A stretch of 37,290 bases of DNA from Bifidobacterium amazonense (GCF_018555435.2 NZ_JAFEJT020000030.1:1-37290), one strand, 5' to 3'; counted from the first letter of the stretch, positions 25,459-33,817 are shown. Made by a program: numbers and translations. Notes: generated from the sequence alone by a model not told the origin.

Positions 25459-25475
25459 TTATCCACATATCCACA
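25459..25475 (+). promoter_or_regulatory. DnaA-box pair upstream of the DUF559 gene
   Basis: TTATCCACA (25459-25467) matches the DnaA consensus exactly and is followed directly by ATATCCACA (25467-25475, one mismatch). The surrounding sequence is locally AT-rich. The replication gene set of oriC is absent. Confidence 0.4.
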
Positions 25476-25526
25476 ATTTTCACGACGACATCAGCGCGGC
25501 ACACGAAAACACGCTACGGTTGGCCC

Positions 25527-26447
25527 ATGGAACAGAACATCACACTGCAACAGTCGCTCGCCGATCGAGCGGCCGACGTCACGCAACGATGCGCGAACAT
25601 CACCACACAACTCGGCAAACCGATCTTGTTCGGCATGACCACCGCCTTGGAGCTACAAGGCATCGTCCTGCCCGATCGATGCAGTCTGGACATGACGGCT
25701 CTGCACAGCGTTGCCAGTACGGCGGCAAGGCGCATCGACACCTCCGACGGAACGCTGCGATCCCATCTCTGGAAACCGATCGCAGACGAGCAGCGGTCAA
25801 GCCGAACCATCACGTCATCCGTCCGTGCGCTGCATCCGTTTCATGCGTGGGCTCAGCTCGCCAAACATGTATCGCTCGAAGATGCCATCAAGGTCGGTGA
25901 CGCCGTTCTCGTGGCAAGATCACACGATCCGCGAGATACGTACCAGTCGCTGGTCTCGTTGATCAACCGGACCCGCGGATTCGCTGGACGTACCACATGT
26001 CTGCTCGCCTTGACGCATATTTGTGAAAACGTCGCCTCCCCGATGGAGACGATCGGTCGGCTTGCAGCGACCCGGCACGGCGTTCCACGTCCCGAGACGA
26101 ACTACGCCGTACCCGGCGAGACGTTCGCATCAGGCAAGCCAATGACCTTGGATATGGCATGGCCGGAGTTCAAGGTCGCCGTGGAATACGACGGAGACCA
26201 TCATCGAACGGACAAGACGCAATGGCGCCGCGACCAAGAGAAACGTGAACGCTTGCGTAGCCACGGCTGGATCGTGGTCGTCATCACCGCCGATAATCTG
26301 CGGGACGAGGCCCGGCAAGCGGAATTCGCATTCCTAGTGGCCCGGTACCTGCTGTCGCGAGGCGCCCAATTTGAGTTTCGCCCGAAAGCGATGCCTTTGG
26401 AATCGAGGATCCCGCATTCGCGACTGCTGACGACGGGTACTGCATGA
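25527..26447 (+). CDS. DUF559 (Vsr-like) endonuclease-domain protein
   Basis: A 306-aa protein whose C-terminal third is a PD-(D/E)xK-type DUF559 domain: D209 in TLDMAWPEFKVAVEYDGDHH, E220 and D222 as further acidic residues, H225/H226, then RRDQEKRERLRSHGWIVVVIT, the family's basic helix and strand. The N-terminal two thirds have no recognisable motif; actinobacterial relatives often carry an AbiEi-like or winged-helix N-terminal part, which I cannot confirm. No clear ribosome site precedes ATG 25527, so the start is moderately uncertain. The gene is isolated, visibly less GC-rich than its neighbours and followed by a palindrome array, which suggests acquisition. Nuclease activity is inferred from family only. 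Confidence 0.8.
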   Translation: MEQNITLQQSLADRAADVTQRCANITTQLGKPILFGMTTALELQGIVLPDRCSLDMTALHSVASTAARRIDTSDGTLRSHLWKPIADEQRSSRTITSSVRALHPFHAWAQLAKHVSLEDAIKVGDAVLVARSHDPRDTYQSLVSLINRTRGFAGRTTCLLALTHICENVASPMETIGRLAATRHGVPRPETNYAVPGETFASGKPMTLDMAWPEFKVAVEYDGDHHRTDKTQWRRDQEKRERLRSHGWIVVVITADNLRDEARQAEFAFLVARYLLSRGAQFEFRPKAMPLESRIPHSRLLTTGTA

Positions 26448-26557
26448 CAGGCATAGTAGGTATGGTCATGCGCGACACCGCAACTCCGGCACCGCAACCT
26501 CGACACTGTGAGCGCAGCACCGCGAACGCAACGAAGCGTCGGCGTCGACCGCTATCC

Positions 26558-26872
26558 CGCGGTCACGCGATGGAAAATCAACGCATTTTTCCATCGCGTG
26601 ACCGCGGCTTATGTGAGTCGTGACGTCGAAACGGCATCAAACTCGCGTTGAATCGTGCATACCAAGGTCACGGGATGGCAATATGCGCGATGTTTCCATC
26701 GCGTGACTAACTGGTCGGTCACGCGATGGAAAATACGCCCGATATTCCATCACGTGACCTCGTAACACACGTCACAGGGCGCACGCGATGGCATGTAATC
26801 GGTTACATGCCATCGCGAGACTCCCCGCGAGGTCACGGGATGGCAAAACAAGCCAAAATGCCATCCCGTGAC
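26558..26872. repeat. Array of five related palindromic hairpins
   Basis: Five hairpins share the core GTCACGSGATGG...CCATCSCGTGAC (S = G or C). Unit A: 26558-26577 / 26587-26606, perfect 20-bp arms. Unit B: 26665-26708, one mismatch. Unit C: 26717-26759, one mismatch. Unit D: 26784-26798 / 26803-26817, perfect 15-bp arms, with a different tip. Unit E: 26832-26845 / 26859-26872, perfect 14-bp arms. Loops differ in sequence while the arms co-vary (CGCGATGG with CCATCGCG, CGGGATGG with CCATCCCG). The array fills the gap between the DUF559 gene and the pstB 3' end. The 110 bp between 26448 and 26557 show only a weak GCATGAC/GTCATGC pair. Confidence 0.9.
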
Positions 26873-26928
26873 TGGACAGAACGTGGGAGAAGAGATGCAC
26901 CCCAATCCAACGTACCCGCACATAAACG

Positions 26929-26965
26929 CAGGAAGCCCTGCACCACAAGGGCACAGGGCTTCCTG
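26929..26965 (-). terminator. Hairpin downstream of pstB
   Basis: CAGGAAGCCCTG (26929-26940) and CAGGGCTTCCTG (26954-26965) form a perfect 12-bp stem, 54 bp after the pstB stop. A second GC-only hairpin (GCGCGGCG / CGCCGCGC, 26971-26995) stands between it and the gene. The U-tract is weak. Confidence 0.6.
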
Positions 26966-27019
26966 AACAAGCGCGGCGGAGAGAAAACGCCGCGCGGGAC
27001 GGCACAACCCGTCGCGCGA

Positions 27020-27799
27020 TCAGCCGAAGCGGCCGGAGACGTAGCGCTCGGCCTCTTCGTTCTGCGGGTTGTTGAACATGGTGGTGGTGTCCGCGAAGTA
27101 CTCGAGGTGGCCCGGCTGGCCCACGGCCTTCAGGTTGAAGAACGCGGTGTAGTCGGCGATACGCGCGGCCTGCTGCATGTTATGGGTCACGATCACGATC
27201 GTGTAGTCGCCCTTGAGCTCCTGGATCAGGTCCTCAACCGCCAAAGTCGAGATCGGGTCCAGAGCGGAGCAGGGCTCGTCCATGAGGAGGACCTGCGGGT
27301 GCACGGCGACGGCGCGCGCGATGCACAGACGCTGCTGCTGACCGCCGGACAGGCCGATGCCCGGGTTGTCGAGACGGTCCTTGACCTCGTTCCAGAGGTT
27401 GGCGCCGCGCAGCGCCCACTCGACGAGATCGTCAGCGTCGGACTTGGAGATCCTGCGGTTGTTCAGGCGCACGCCGGCCAGCACGTTCTCGCGGATCGAC
27501 ATGGTCGGGAACGGGTTCGGGCGCTGGAACACCATGCCGACGTCGCGGCGCACGGAGACCGGGTCCACGTCCTTGTCGTACAGGTTCTTGCCTTCGAGCA
27601 GCACCTCGCCCTTGACGTGGGCGCCGGGGATGATCTCGTGCATGCGGTCGAGGGTGCGCAGCACGGTCGACTTGCCGCAGCCGGACGGTCCGATGAACGC
27701 GGTCACCTTGTTGGGTTCGATGTGGATGTTCACGTCTTCCACGGCGAGGAAGTTGCCGTAGTAGATGTTCAGATGGTTGACATCAATGCGTTGTCCCAT
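27020..27799 (-). CDS. pstB: Phosphate ABC transporter ATP-binding protein
   Basis: The 259-aa ATPase of the high-affinity PstSCAB phosphate importer. Motifs: Walker [10 protein letters not shown] (about residue 37), Q-loop VFQRPNPFP, signature [14 protein letters not shown], Walker [14 protein letters not shown] and the switch HN in VTHNMQQ. The PstB-specific stretches [16 protein letters not shown] and [13 protein letters not shown] are present. It is the last gene of pstS-C-A-B, 46 bp after pstA, with a GGAAAT ribosome site near ATG 27799. No phoU follows, unlike many pst operons. Confidence 0.98.
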   Translation of the reverse strand: MGQRIDVNHLNIYYGNFLAVEDVNIHIEPNKVTAFIGPSGCGKSTVLRTLDRMHEIIPGAHVKGEVLLEGKNLYDKDVDPVSVRRDVGMVFQRPNPFPTMSIRENVLAGVRLNNRRISKSDADDLVEWALRGANLWNEVKDRLDNPGIGLSGGQQQRLCIARAVAVHPQVLLMDEPCSALDPISTLAVEDLIQELKGDYTIVIVTHNMQQAARIADYTAFFNLKAVGQPGHLEYFADTTTMFNNPQNEEAERYVSGRFG

Positions 27800-27845
27800 G
27801 TGAATTTCCTTATTTCTTGCTTTGCGTAAGTATCGGGAGCAGCAC

Positions 27846-28847
27846 TCAGCGTTCGGCCTTCACGGCGAAGACCTTCGCCACGAGGCGGCCGATGCCGTTG
27901 AGGATGAGGACGATCAGGATCAGCACGAGGGCGGCGGCCCAGGAGCGCTCCATCGGGATGGTCGGCACGCAGGCCGCGGTCGCGTTGGCCGGGCAGTTGG
28001 CGCTCAGCTTGGAGTATTCCTGATAGACGTACACCGGCAGCGTGGTCATCTTGCCGTCGAACAGGTTGACGTTCGTGGAGGCGATGTAGCCGGCGGTCAT
28101 GAGCAGCGGAGCGGTTTCGCCGATGACTCGCGCGATGGCGAGGATGCAGCCGGAGACGATGCCCGGCAGGGCGGTGCGCAGCACGATCTTGGTGATCGTG
28201 CGCTGCTTGGTCACGCCGAGTGCGTACGAAGCCTCGCGCAGATCGCCGGGGACGATCTTGAGCATTTCCTCGCTGGACTTGACGACGGTCGGCAGCATGA
28301 GCAGCGACAGTGCGACGGAGCCGGCGAAGCCGTTGACCGAGCCGGGGCCGAGGATGATCGTGAACATCGAGAACGCGAACAGGCCGGCGACGATGGACGG
28401 GATGCCGCTCATCACGTCGACGAGCAACGTGATGGTCTGCGCGAGCTTGCCGCCGTGCGCGTATTCGACGAGGTACACGGCGCACATGAGGCCGATCGGG
28501 ATGGAGATGACCATCGAGCCGAACGTGATCTCGAGCGTGCCGATGATCGCGTGGAGCACGCCGCCGTAGCCGCCGGACGGGGTCGGGTTGCCGCCGACGA
28601 CGCCGGTCATGTTGTAGCTCAGGAAGTTCAGGTTGAGGCGCTTGATGCCGTTGATGAGCGTCGTCAGGAGCACGGAGATCAGCGGGATGCAGGCGACGAC
28701 GAACGCGAGCGCGATGAGCACGGTCATGATCAGGTCCTTGCGCTTGCGCGAGGCGATCAGCGAGCGGGACGGCTTGAACTTGTCGAAGTCGATGACGGGG
28801 GCGCCTTCGAGGGAGGCCTTGGGATCCTGGGTGAGATCAGCCATCAT
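27846..28847 (-). CDS. pstA: Phosphate ABC transporter permease PstA
   Basis: A 333-aa inner permease subunit with about six helices (about residues 37-300). The EAA-type coupling loop reads [29 protein letters not shown] (in parts), and [10 protein letters not shown] and [12 protein letters not shown] are PstA hallmarks. The N-terminal 35 residues are a soluble charged tail. It overlaps the pstC stop by 4 bp (ATGA) when the first ATG (28847) is used; the next ATG (28844) has better spacing from AAGGTG. It pairs with PstC in the membrane. Confidence 0.96.
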   Translation of the reverse strand: MMADLTQDPKASLEGAPVIDFDKFKPSRSLIASRKRKDLIMTVLIALAFVVACIPLISVLLTTLINGIKRLNLNFLSYNMTGVVGGNPTPSGGYGGVLHAIIGTLEITFGSMVISIPIGLMCAVYLVEYAHGGKLAQTITLLVDVMSGIPSIVAGLFAFSMFTIILGPGSVNGFAGSVALSLLMLPTVVKSSEEMLKIVPGDLREASYALGVTKQRTITKIVLRTALPGIVSGCILAIARVIGETAPLLMTAGYIASTNVNLFDGKMTTLPVYVYQEYSKLSANCPANATAACVPTIPMERSWAAALVLILIVLILNGIGRLVAKVFAVKAER

Positions 28848-29800
28848 GCCACCTTCTTTTCAGTGATCTTGCGGGCCACGTAGTTCACCACGAACGTGAT
28901 GAGGAACAGCACCAGACCGGTGCCGATCAGGACCGACACGCCGAGGTCGTTGGCTTCCGGGTACTGAGCGGCGATGTTCGCGGCGATCGTCTGGTTCTGC
29001 GAGGCCTGCAGCAGCTTGAACGAGTAGGTCAGGCCCGGGGACAGGATCATCAAGACGGCCATGGTCTCGCCGAGTGCACGGCCGAGGCCGAGCATGGAGG
29101 CGGAGACGACGCCGGACTTGCCGAACGGCAGGACGGCGAGCTTGATCATCTCCCACTTGGTCGCGCCGAGCGCGAGGGCGGCCTCCTGCTGCAGGCGGGG
29201 GGCCTGCAGGAAGATGTCGCGGGACAGGGAGGTGATGATCGGCAGGATCATGACGGAGAGCACGACGGCCACGGTCGCGACGGTGCGCGACGGGCTGGCG
29301 GCGGGGCCGGCGAACAGCGGGATCCAGCCGAGGTAGGTCGCCACCCAGTTCCAGAACGGGTAGATGGCGGGAACCAGGATCAGGCCGCCCCACAGACCGT
29401 AGATAACGGACGGGATGGCGGCGAGCAGGTCGACCACATAGCTCAGCGCGGTGGCGAGCTGCTTGGGCGCGTAGTGCGAGATGAACAGCGCGATGCCGAG
29501 CGAGACGAAAAACGAGATCAGCAGGGCGAGCGCGGAGACGAGCACGGTACCGAACAGCAGCGGGCCGACGTAGCCCCAGAAGCTGGACGCCTTGCCGCCG
29601 GTGAAGTCGGAAATCGTCTGGCTGTTGGCGGTCTGGTCGCCGCCGATGAGCGGCCATGCGCGGAACAGCAGGAAGAGGAAGACGGCGGCGAGGACCACGA
29701 GGATCAGGATGCCGCACGCATAGGCGATGACGCGGAACACCTTGTCCGCGGTCTTGCCGCTGGCGGCGGGCATCATGGCCGCTTTTTCTTGCGAACTCAC
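28844..29800 (-). CDS. pstC: Phosphate ABC transporter permease PstC
   Basis: A 318-aa permease subunit with six or so helices. The start is GTG 29800 with AAGGAG at 5 bp. Diagnostic segments are YVVDLLAAIPSVIYGLWG, DIFLQAPRLQQEAALALGATKWEMI (the coupling loop, read in parts) and GRALGETMAVLMILSPG. It follows pstS by 143 bp containing a stable hairpin, and its stop overlaps pstA, so C, A and B are translated from one downstream mRNA segment. Confidence 0.96.
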   Translation of the reverse strand: MSSQEKAAMMPAASGKTADKVFRVIAYACGILILVVLAAVFLFLLFRAWPLIGGDQTANSQTISDFTGGKASSFWGYVGPLLFGTVLVSALALLISFFVSLGIALFISHYAPKQLATALSYVVDLLAAIPSVIYGLWGGLILVPAIYPFWNWVATYLGWIPLFAGPAASPSRTVATVAVVLSVMILPIITSLSRDIFLQAPRLQQEAALALGATKWEMIKLAVLPFGKSGVVSASMLGLGRALGETMAVLMILSPGLTYSFKLLQASQNQTIAANIAAQYPEANDLGVSVLIGTGLVLFLITFVVNYVARKITEKKVA

Positions 29801-29868
29801 AGGTTCTCCTTAACGGGTTGCGAAGGAAGACTGCACGAGCTTGGATTTCACGGAAACCTGACCGACCA

Positions 29869-29907
29869 CTTCAGGCCGCAGCCACACTCGGTGTCTGCGG
29901 CCTGAAG
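29869..29907 (-). other. Stable intercistronic hairpin between pstS and pstC
   Basis: CTTCAGGCCGCAG (29869-29881) and CTGCGGCCTGAAG (29895-29907) form a perfect 13-bp stem with a 13-nt loop. No U-tract follows. Such hairpins protect the upstream mRNA and cause more binding protein than permease to be made; this is the likely role here. Confidence 0.75.
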
Positions 29908-29943
29908 CATTTCAGTCAACGGTTCCCTGCGGAATCCTTAGGC

Positions 29944-31092
29944 TCACTTAGTCTTGATGGCCTCGATGGAGGCGGCGTCCTTCTGAGCGATGGAGTCAGG
30001 CAGCGGGGCGGAGCCGGCGGCCTGGGAAGCGGTCTGCTGGCCATCGGAGCTGGTGACGTAGGTCAGCCAGGCCTTGGTGAACTCGGCGGTCTTGGTGTCC
30101 TTGTACTCCGGGCAGGCGATCATGTAGGAGACCAGCACGATCGGGTAGGCGCCCTCAGTGGAGGTGGCGTGGTTGATCTTGACGACCACGCGGTTGTCGC
30201 CCTTGACGGACGAGTCGAGCTCGGAGTCGTCGATGACCTTGGTCGCGCCGTCGGCGGAGATCTCGCTGTACTTGTCGCCGACCTTGACGGCCACGGTGCC
30301 GAGGTCGCCGGCCGCGGAGAAGTCGGCGTAGCCGATGGTGCCGTCGGCCTGCTTCACGGTGGAGACGACGCCCGAGGTGCCCTTGGCGCCCTGGCCGACG
30401 GAGTTCGGCCAGTTCTCGGACAGGTCGTAGGTCCAGGCGTCGGGGGCCTGATCCTTGAAGTAGCTCACGAAGTTCTGCGTGGTGCCGGACTTGTCGGAGC
30501 GGTGGACCACGGTGATCGCGGTGTCCGGAAGCGTCAGATCCGGGTTCTGGTCGGCGATGGCCTTGTCGTTCCACTTGGTGATCTTGCCGTCGAAGATCTT
30601 GGCGATGGTCTCGGCGTCCATGTTGATGTGCTTGCCGGAATCGGAGACGCCCTTGAGGTTGAAGACCACGGCGATCGGGGAGATGTAGACCGGGATGTCG
30701 AACGCGGTGGTGTTGTTGGCGCACACGGACGCGGACTGGTCCACTTCGTCGTCGGCGAGGGCCTTGTCGGAGCCGGCCCACGCGGTGGCGCCGGTCAGGA
30801 AGGTCTTGACGCCAGCGCCGGAGCCGGACGGATCGTACGCGATCTTGGCGTCCGGGTTGGTGCCCTGGAAGCCGGCGACCCAGGCCTCGACGGCGGCCTG
30901 CTGCGAGGAGGCGCCGGCGCCGTTGAAGTTGCCGGAGATCGGGGTGGAAGACGAGGTGGTGTCGGAAGAAGAGGAAGAGCCGTTGCTGCCGGAAGTGGAG
31001 GCGGTGGTGTTGTCACCGCAAGCAGCGAGCGAAGCCAGCATCGCAATGCCGGAAACGGCCGCGATGGAGCGGAAAAGCACATTCTTACGCAT
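29944..31092 (-). CDS. pstS: Phosphate-binding lipoprotein PstS
   Basis: The 382-aa extracellular phosphate-binding protein of the Pst importer. A signal peptide ends in the lipobox LAAC with Cys25 as lipidation site, then a Ser/Thr/Gly linker (about 29-60) tethers the domain. The phosphate-binding regions are visible: GAGASSQQAAVEAWV, YDPSGSGAGVKTFLTG, WAGSDKAL and HRSDKSGTTQNFVSYF. A PHO-box-like pair of GTTCA repeats is centred about 90 bp upstream (31174-31191), so induction by the neighbouring RegX3-like regulator under phosphate shortage is expected. It is separated from the regulator gene by tandem hairpin repeats. Confidence 0.97.
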   Translation of the reverse strand: MRKNVLFRSIAAVSGIAMLASLAACGDNTTASTSGSNGSSSSSDTTSSSTPISGNFNGAGASSQQAAVEAWVAGFQGTNPDAKIAYDPSGSGAGVKTFLTGATAWAGSDKALADDEVDQSASVCANNTTAFDIPVYISPIAVVFNLKGVSDSGKHINMDAETIAKIFDGKITKWNDKAIADQNPDLTLPDTAITVVHRSDKSGTTQNFVSYFKDQAPDAWTYDLSENWPNSVGQGAKGTSGVVSTVKQADGTIGYADFSAAGDLGTVAVKVGDKYSEISADGATKVIDDSELDSSVKGDNRVVVKINHATSTEGAYPIVLVSYMIACPEYKDTKTAEFTKAWLTYVTSSDGQQTASQAAGSAPLPDSIAQKDAASIEAIKTK

Positions 31093-31173
31093 GTCTGTTT
31101 CTCTCTATTCTGTCAATCAATCTTTTTGACATTTCAAGACTAAAAGACATCCGGCATCCTGTCCGCCAAAATC

Positions 31174-31191
31174 GGTGAACGCAAGATGAAC
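31174..31191 (-). promoter_or_regulatory. PHO-box-like direct repeat upstream of pstS
   Basis: On the minus strand GTTCATC-TTGC-GTTCACC: two heptamers 11 bp apart, matching the actinobacterial PhoP/RegX3 repeat (GTTCACC units, 11-bp period) with one mismatch. It lies 82-99 bp before the pstS start. Confidence 0.7.
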
Positions 31192-31208
31192 AGTTGCCAA
31201 TCAATCCG

Positions 31209-31250
31209 ACTACGCCCCGGCTACGTCGTTTTGCGCAGCCGGGGCGTAGT
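31209..31250. terminator. Hairpin between the regulator gene and pstS
   Basis: ACTACGCCCCGGCT (31209-31222) pairs perfectly with AGCCGGGGCGTAGT (31237-31250), loop 14 nt. It lies between the tandem repeats and the PHO box and may help end the regulator transcript; no U-tract. Confidence 0.5.
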
Positions 31251-31256
31251 CCCCGC

Positions 31257-31462
31257 GTGGCGGGCAACGCTCGTCACTCCGTGGACGAACGGTCCAGTGG
31301 ACCGTTCGTAGCCGTGCGCACCAGCGCACGCGCCGGACACCGCGTGACGAGCAACGCTCGTCACTCCGTTGGACGAACAGTCCTGTGAACTGTTCGTAGC
31401 CGCGCGCACCAGCGCACGCGCCAAGCACAGCGTGACGAGCAACGCTCGTCACTCCGTTGGAC
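31257..31462. repeat. Tandem 87-88 bp hairpin repeat (2.4 copies)
   Basis: Copies begin at 31257, 31344 and 31432 (the last one partial). Each full unit holds three small hairpins: GACGAG-CAA-CGCTCGTC; ACGAACGGTCC-AGT-GGACCGTTCGT (copy 2: ACGAACAGTCC-TGT-GAACTGTTCGT, largely compensated); and GTGCGC-ACCA-GCGCAC. The partial third copy runs through the last codons and the stop of the regulator gene (to about 31462). Copies are about 85% alike by eye. Confidence 0.88.
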
Positions 31463-32153
31463 TATCGATCTTGTATCCCAGCCCGCGCACGGTCGTCAGG
31501 TACTTCGGGTGCGCCGGATCGACCTCGATCTTCGAACGCACGCGCTTGACGTGCACGTCGAGCGTCTTCGTGTCGCCGACGTAATCCGATCCCCACACGC
31601 GGTCGATGAGCTGGTGGCGCGTCATCACGCGGCCCTTGTTCTGCATGAGGTATTCGAGCAGTTCGAATTCCTTGAGCGGGAAGATCACGTTCTGTCCGCG
31701 CACGGTCACCTGATGCTGGCCGATGCGCATCACGATGTCGCCGCAGGTGAGCGGCACGTCGCCGTCCACGCCTTCGGCGACCTCGGCGACCATCTGGTTG
31801 CGTCGCAGCACGGCGCGGATGCGCGCGAGCAGCTCGCGGAACGAGTACGGCTTGGTCACGTAGTCGTCGGCGCCGATCTCCAGACCGACGACCTTGTCGA
31901 TCTCCGCGCTTTTCGCCGTGAGCATGATGATCGGCACGCGGCTCTGCTCGCGGATGCGCCGGCACAGTGCGGTGCCATCGAGGCCGGGGAGCATGAGGTC
32001 GAGCAGCACCAGGTCGAAGCCGCCCTGCGTGAACAGTTCGAGCCCTTCCTCGCCGGTTGCGGCGTAGGAGACGTCGTAGCCCTCACGCGTGAGCTGGTAG
32101 ACCAGCGGCGCCCGGTATGATTCCTCGTCTTCCACGATGAGAATGCGTGTCAT
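31449..32153 (-). CDS. OmpR/PhoB-family response regulator (RegX3-like)
   Basis: A 234-aa DNA-binding regulator. The receiver domain has acidic pocket E8-D9-E10, phospho-acceptor Asp52 (VLLDLMLPG), Thr79 (MLTA) and Lys101 (TKPYS). The C-terminal winged helix (about 135-230) has LKEFELLEYLMQNKGRVMTR in parts, LIDRVWGSDYVGDTKTLDVHVKRVRSKIE, and YLTTVRGLGYKID, close to RegX3/PhoB. Its kinase gene lies 175 bp upstream and pst genes lie downstream, so control of phosphate uptake is the likely role. The last codons (SPTE and stop) lie inside a tandem-repeat copy, so the C-terminus has probably been shaped by it. The start has a modest ribosome site. Confidence 0.93.
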   Translation of the reverse strand: MTRILIVEDEESYRAPLVYQLTREGYDVSYAATGEEGLELFTQGGFDLVLLDLMLPGLDGTALCRRIREQSRVPIIMLTAKSAEIDKVVGLEIGADDYVTKPYSFRELLARIRAVLRRNQMVAEVAEGVDGDVPLTCGDIVMRIGQHQVTVRGQNVIFPLKEFELLEYLMQNKGRVMTRHQLIDRVWGSDYVGDTKTLDVHVKRVRSKIEVDPAHPKYLTTVRGLGYKIDSPTE

Positions 32154-32328
32154 GTCTGCTCGTTTCCCGTTTCTCTTGTCCGTTGTCTTCCCGAATGCGT
32201 TGCCGCATCGGCCGACGGCCCGGCGGCCACCGATTCCTGCGCCTTATCGTAGCCGCTTGGTGAACCGCATATGACGAACTTCCTAAACTACGTACCTAAT
32301 CGTCGGCACTAGATCAACGTAGTCGGAC

Positions 32329-33702
32329 TCACGCCTCGCCGTCGCGCGAACCGGCCGTCCCGCCGGCCGCTCCGTCGACCGTTCCATCAGCCGGCTCGTC
32401 GGCCGGCCCACTCACGTCATCCGACCCGTCGCCGCCGGACCCGCGCACGTCGTCCGCGGCCGGCAGCTCGATCGTGAACGTCGAGCCCTCCCCCTCGCGC
32501 GACCATACGGAGATCGTGCCGCCGCACTCCTGCACGCAGTGCTTGGTGATCGCCAAGCCCAGTCCGGAGCCGCCGGTCTCGCGCGAGCGCGCCGGATCGA
32601 CCCGGTAGAACCGTTCGAACACGCGCCCCAGCGACTCGGCCGGAATGCCGATGCCCTGATCGACCACGCGGATCGTGACCTTACCGTCCTTGCGGCCCAC
32701 GCCCACGGCCACGACCGTATGCTCGGGGGAATAGTGGATCGCGTTTTCGACAAGGTTCTTGACCGCGGTCTTCAACGACTCCGCGTCTCCCATCACGGTC
32801 TCGTCGCGCCCGTCGCGCGCGTCGTCGGCCGCGTCGACCGGCTCCATCTCGCCGTTGAGCGTCAGCCGGATGTCGATGTGCTTGGCGTCGGCCTGCACCT
32901 GGTTCTCGCCGATCGCACCGCGCACCACGCCCATCACGGACACGGGGTGCATGTCCATCACGCCCTCCATCGACTGCGCCTTCTGCAGGTCGATGAGCCG
33001 GTGCACGAGTTCGGTCAGCCGGTTCGATTCCTTCGCGACGCGGCCGGCGAAGTACCGCACGGCGTCCGGATCGTCGGACGCGTCGCCGATCGTCTCGGCG
33101 AGCAGCGAGATCGCGCCGGCCGGCGTCTTCAGTTCGTGCGACACGTTCGTGACGAAATCGCGGCGCATCGTCTCGAACCGACGCTGCTCGCTGATGTCGG
33201 TCAGGAAGATCGCGTACAGATCCCCGGTGACGCGGCCGATGCGCACGCGCAGGCAGCGCGTGTCGCCCGGCACGTCCTGCCCGGGCTGAACGCCGCGTCC
33301 GTTGGGCTCGCCGGCCGTATGCGCGCGGTCGAGCGGCACGTGCACCTCACGTTCGCGCACGCGGCCGTCGCCCACGACGAGCGCGAGGATGTCGCCGATC
33401 TCATTGGACGACAGGTTGCCGTGCTCGACGAGACCGAGCGTCGCGGCGAGCGGGCTCACGTACCGGACGCGGCCGCCCGGACCGCATGCGATCATCGCCT
33501 CCGGCATGACCTCGATCAGCGCGCGCTCGGATTCGCGCACGGGTACGTTGCGGCCGAACAGCGACTGCCGGGTCCGGTCGCGCAGGATCTCGTCGACCCG
33601 CGTTTCGCCGATCTGCCGGCCGTACGAGTACGCCGCGGCGACTGCCACCGCGCATGCGCACGCCACCACGACCACGATCAGCATGATCTGCCACCACGCC
33701 AT
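32329..33702 (-). CDS. Sensor histidine kinase (SenX3/PhoR-like)
   Basis: A 457-aa membrane sensor kinase. One N-terminal helix (residues 5-25) anchors it with almost no external loop; a PAS-like domain follows (about 60-170). The H-box is FVTNVSHELKTP with phospho-acceptor His189; the N-box NLVENAIHYSPEHT, G1 DQGIGIP, F-box FERFYRVD and G2 GSGLGLAITKHC are intact. The acidic Asp/Gly/Ala-rich tail (about 415-457) is disordered. ATG 33702 has AGGTG at good spacing. It precedes the RegX3-like gene by 175 bp in which no gene is seen. As in SenX3/PhoR, it probably responds to phosphate status via Pst; PhoU is not in the window. Confidence 0.92.
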   Translation of the reverse strand: MAWWQIMLIVVVVACACAVAVAAAYSYGRQIGETRVDEILRDRTRQSLFGRNVPVRESERALIEVMPEAMIACGPGGRVRYVSPLAATLGLVEHGNLSSNEIGDILALVVGDGRVREREVHVPLDRAHTAGEPNGRGVQPGQDVPGDTRCLRVRIGRVTGDLYAIFLTDISEQRRFETMRRDFVTNVSHELKTPAGAISLLAETIGDASDDPDAVRYFAGRVAKESNRLTELVHRLIDLQKAQSMEGVMDMHPVSVMGVVRGAIGENQVQADAKHIDIRLTLNGEMEPVDAADDARDGRDETVMGDAESLKTAVKNLVENAIHYSPEHTVVAVGVGRKDGKVTIRVVDQGIGIPAESLGRVFERFYRVDPARSRETGGSGLGLAITKHCVQECGGTISVWSREGEGSTFTIELPAADDVRGSGGDGSDDVSGPADEPADGTVDGAAGGTAGSRDGEA

Positions 33703-33775
33703 GAGACACCTTTCGAACGACTTGCGTTTCCAGCGTAACGGCCCATGCGCGTAGCCACACCCCGCCGTTACGTAA

Positions 33776-33793
33776 GTTCAGCGTTTGTTCACG
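33776..33793 (+). promoter_or_regulatory. PHO-box-like direct repeat upstream of the kinase gene
   Basis: GTTCAGC-GTTT-GTTCACG: two GTTCA units 11 bp apart, with a third GTTCATG starting at 33793. It lies 74 bp upstream of the kinase start but reads on the opposite strand to the gene. Confidence 0.45.
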
Positions 33794-33817
33794 TTCATGG
33801 CCCGGCCCGGCATGCGG

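Noticed and set aside
26558..26872. CRISPR array
   Set aside because: The repeats are palindromes of unequal spacing with differing arms and no direct repeat/unique spacer alternation; no cas gene is near.
25527..26872. REP-associated tyrosine transposase (RAYT) with its REP cluster
   Set aside because: The gene beside the palindromes has a DUF559 D-E-D/HH pattern and no HUH motif or catalytic Tyr of Y1 transposases.
31257..31462. CRISPR array or coding repeats
   Set aside because: The unit is 87-88 bp and is itself repeated with no variable spacer; frames across it contain no plausible protein.
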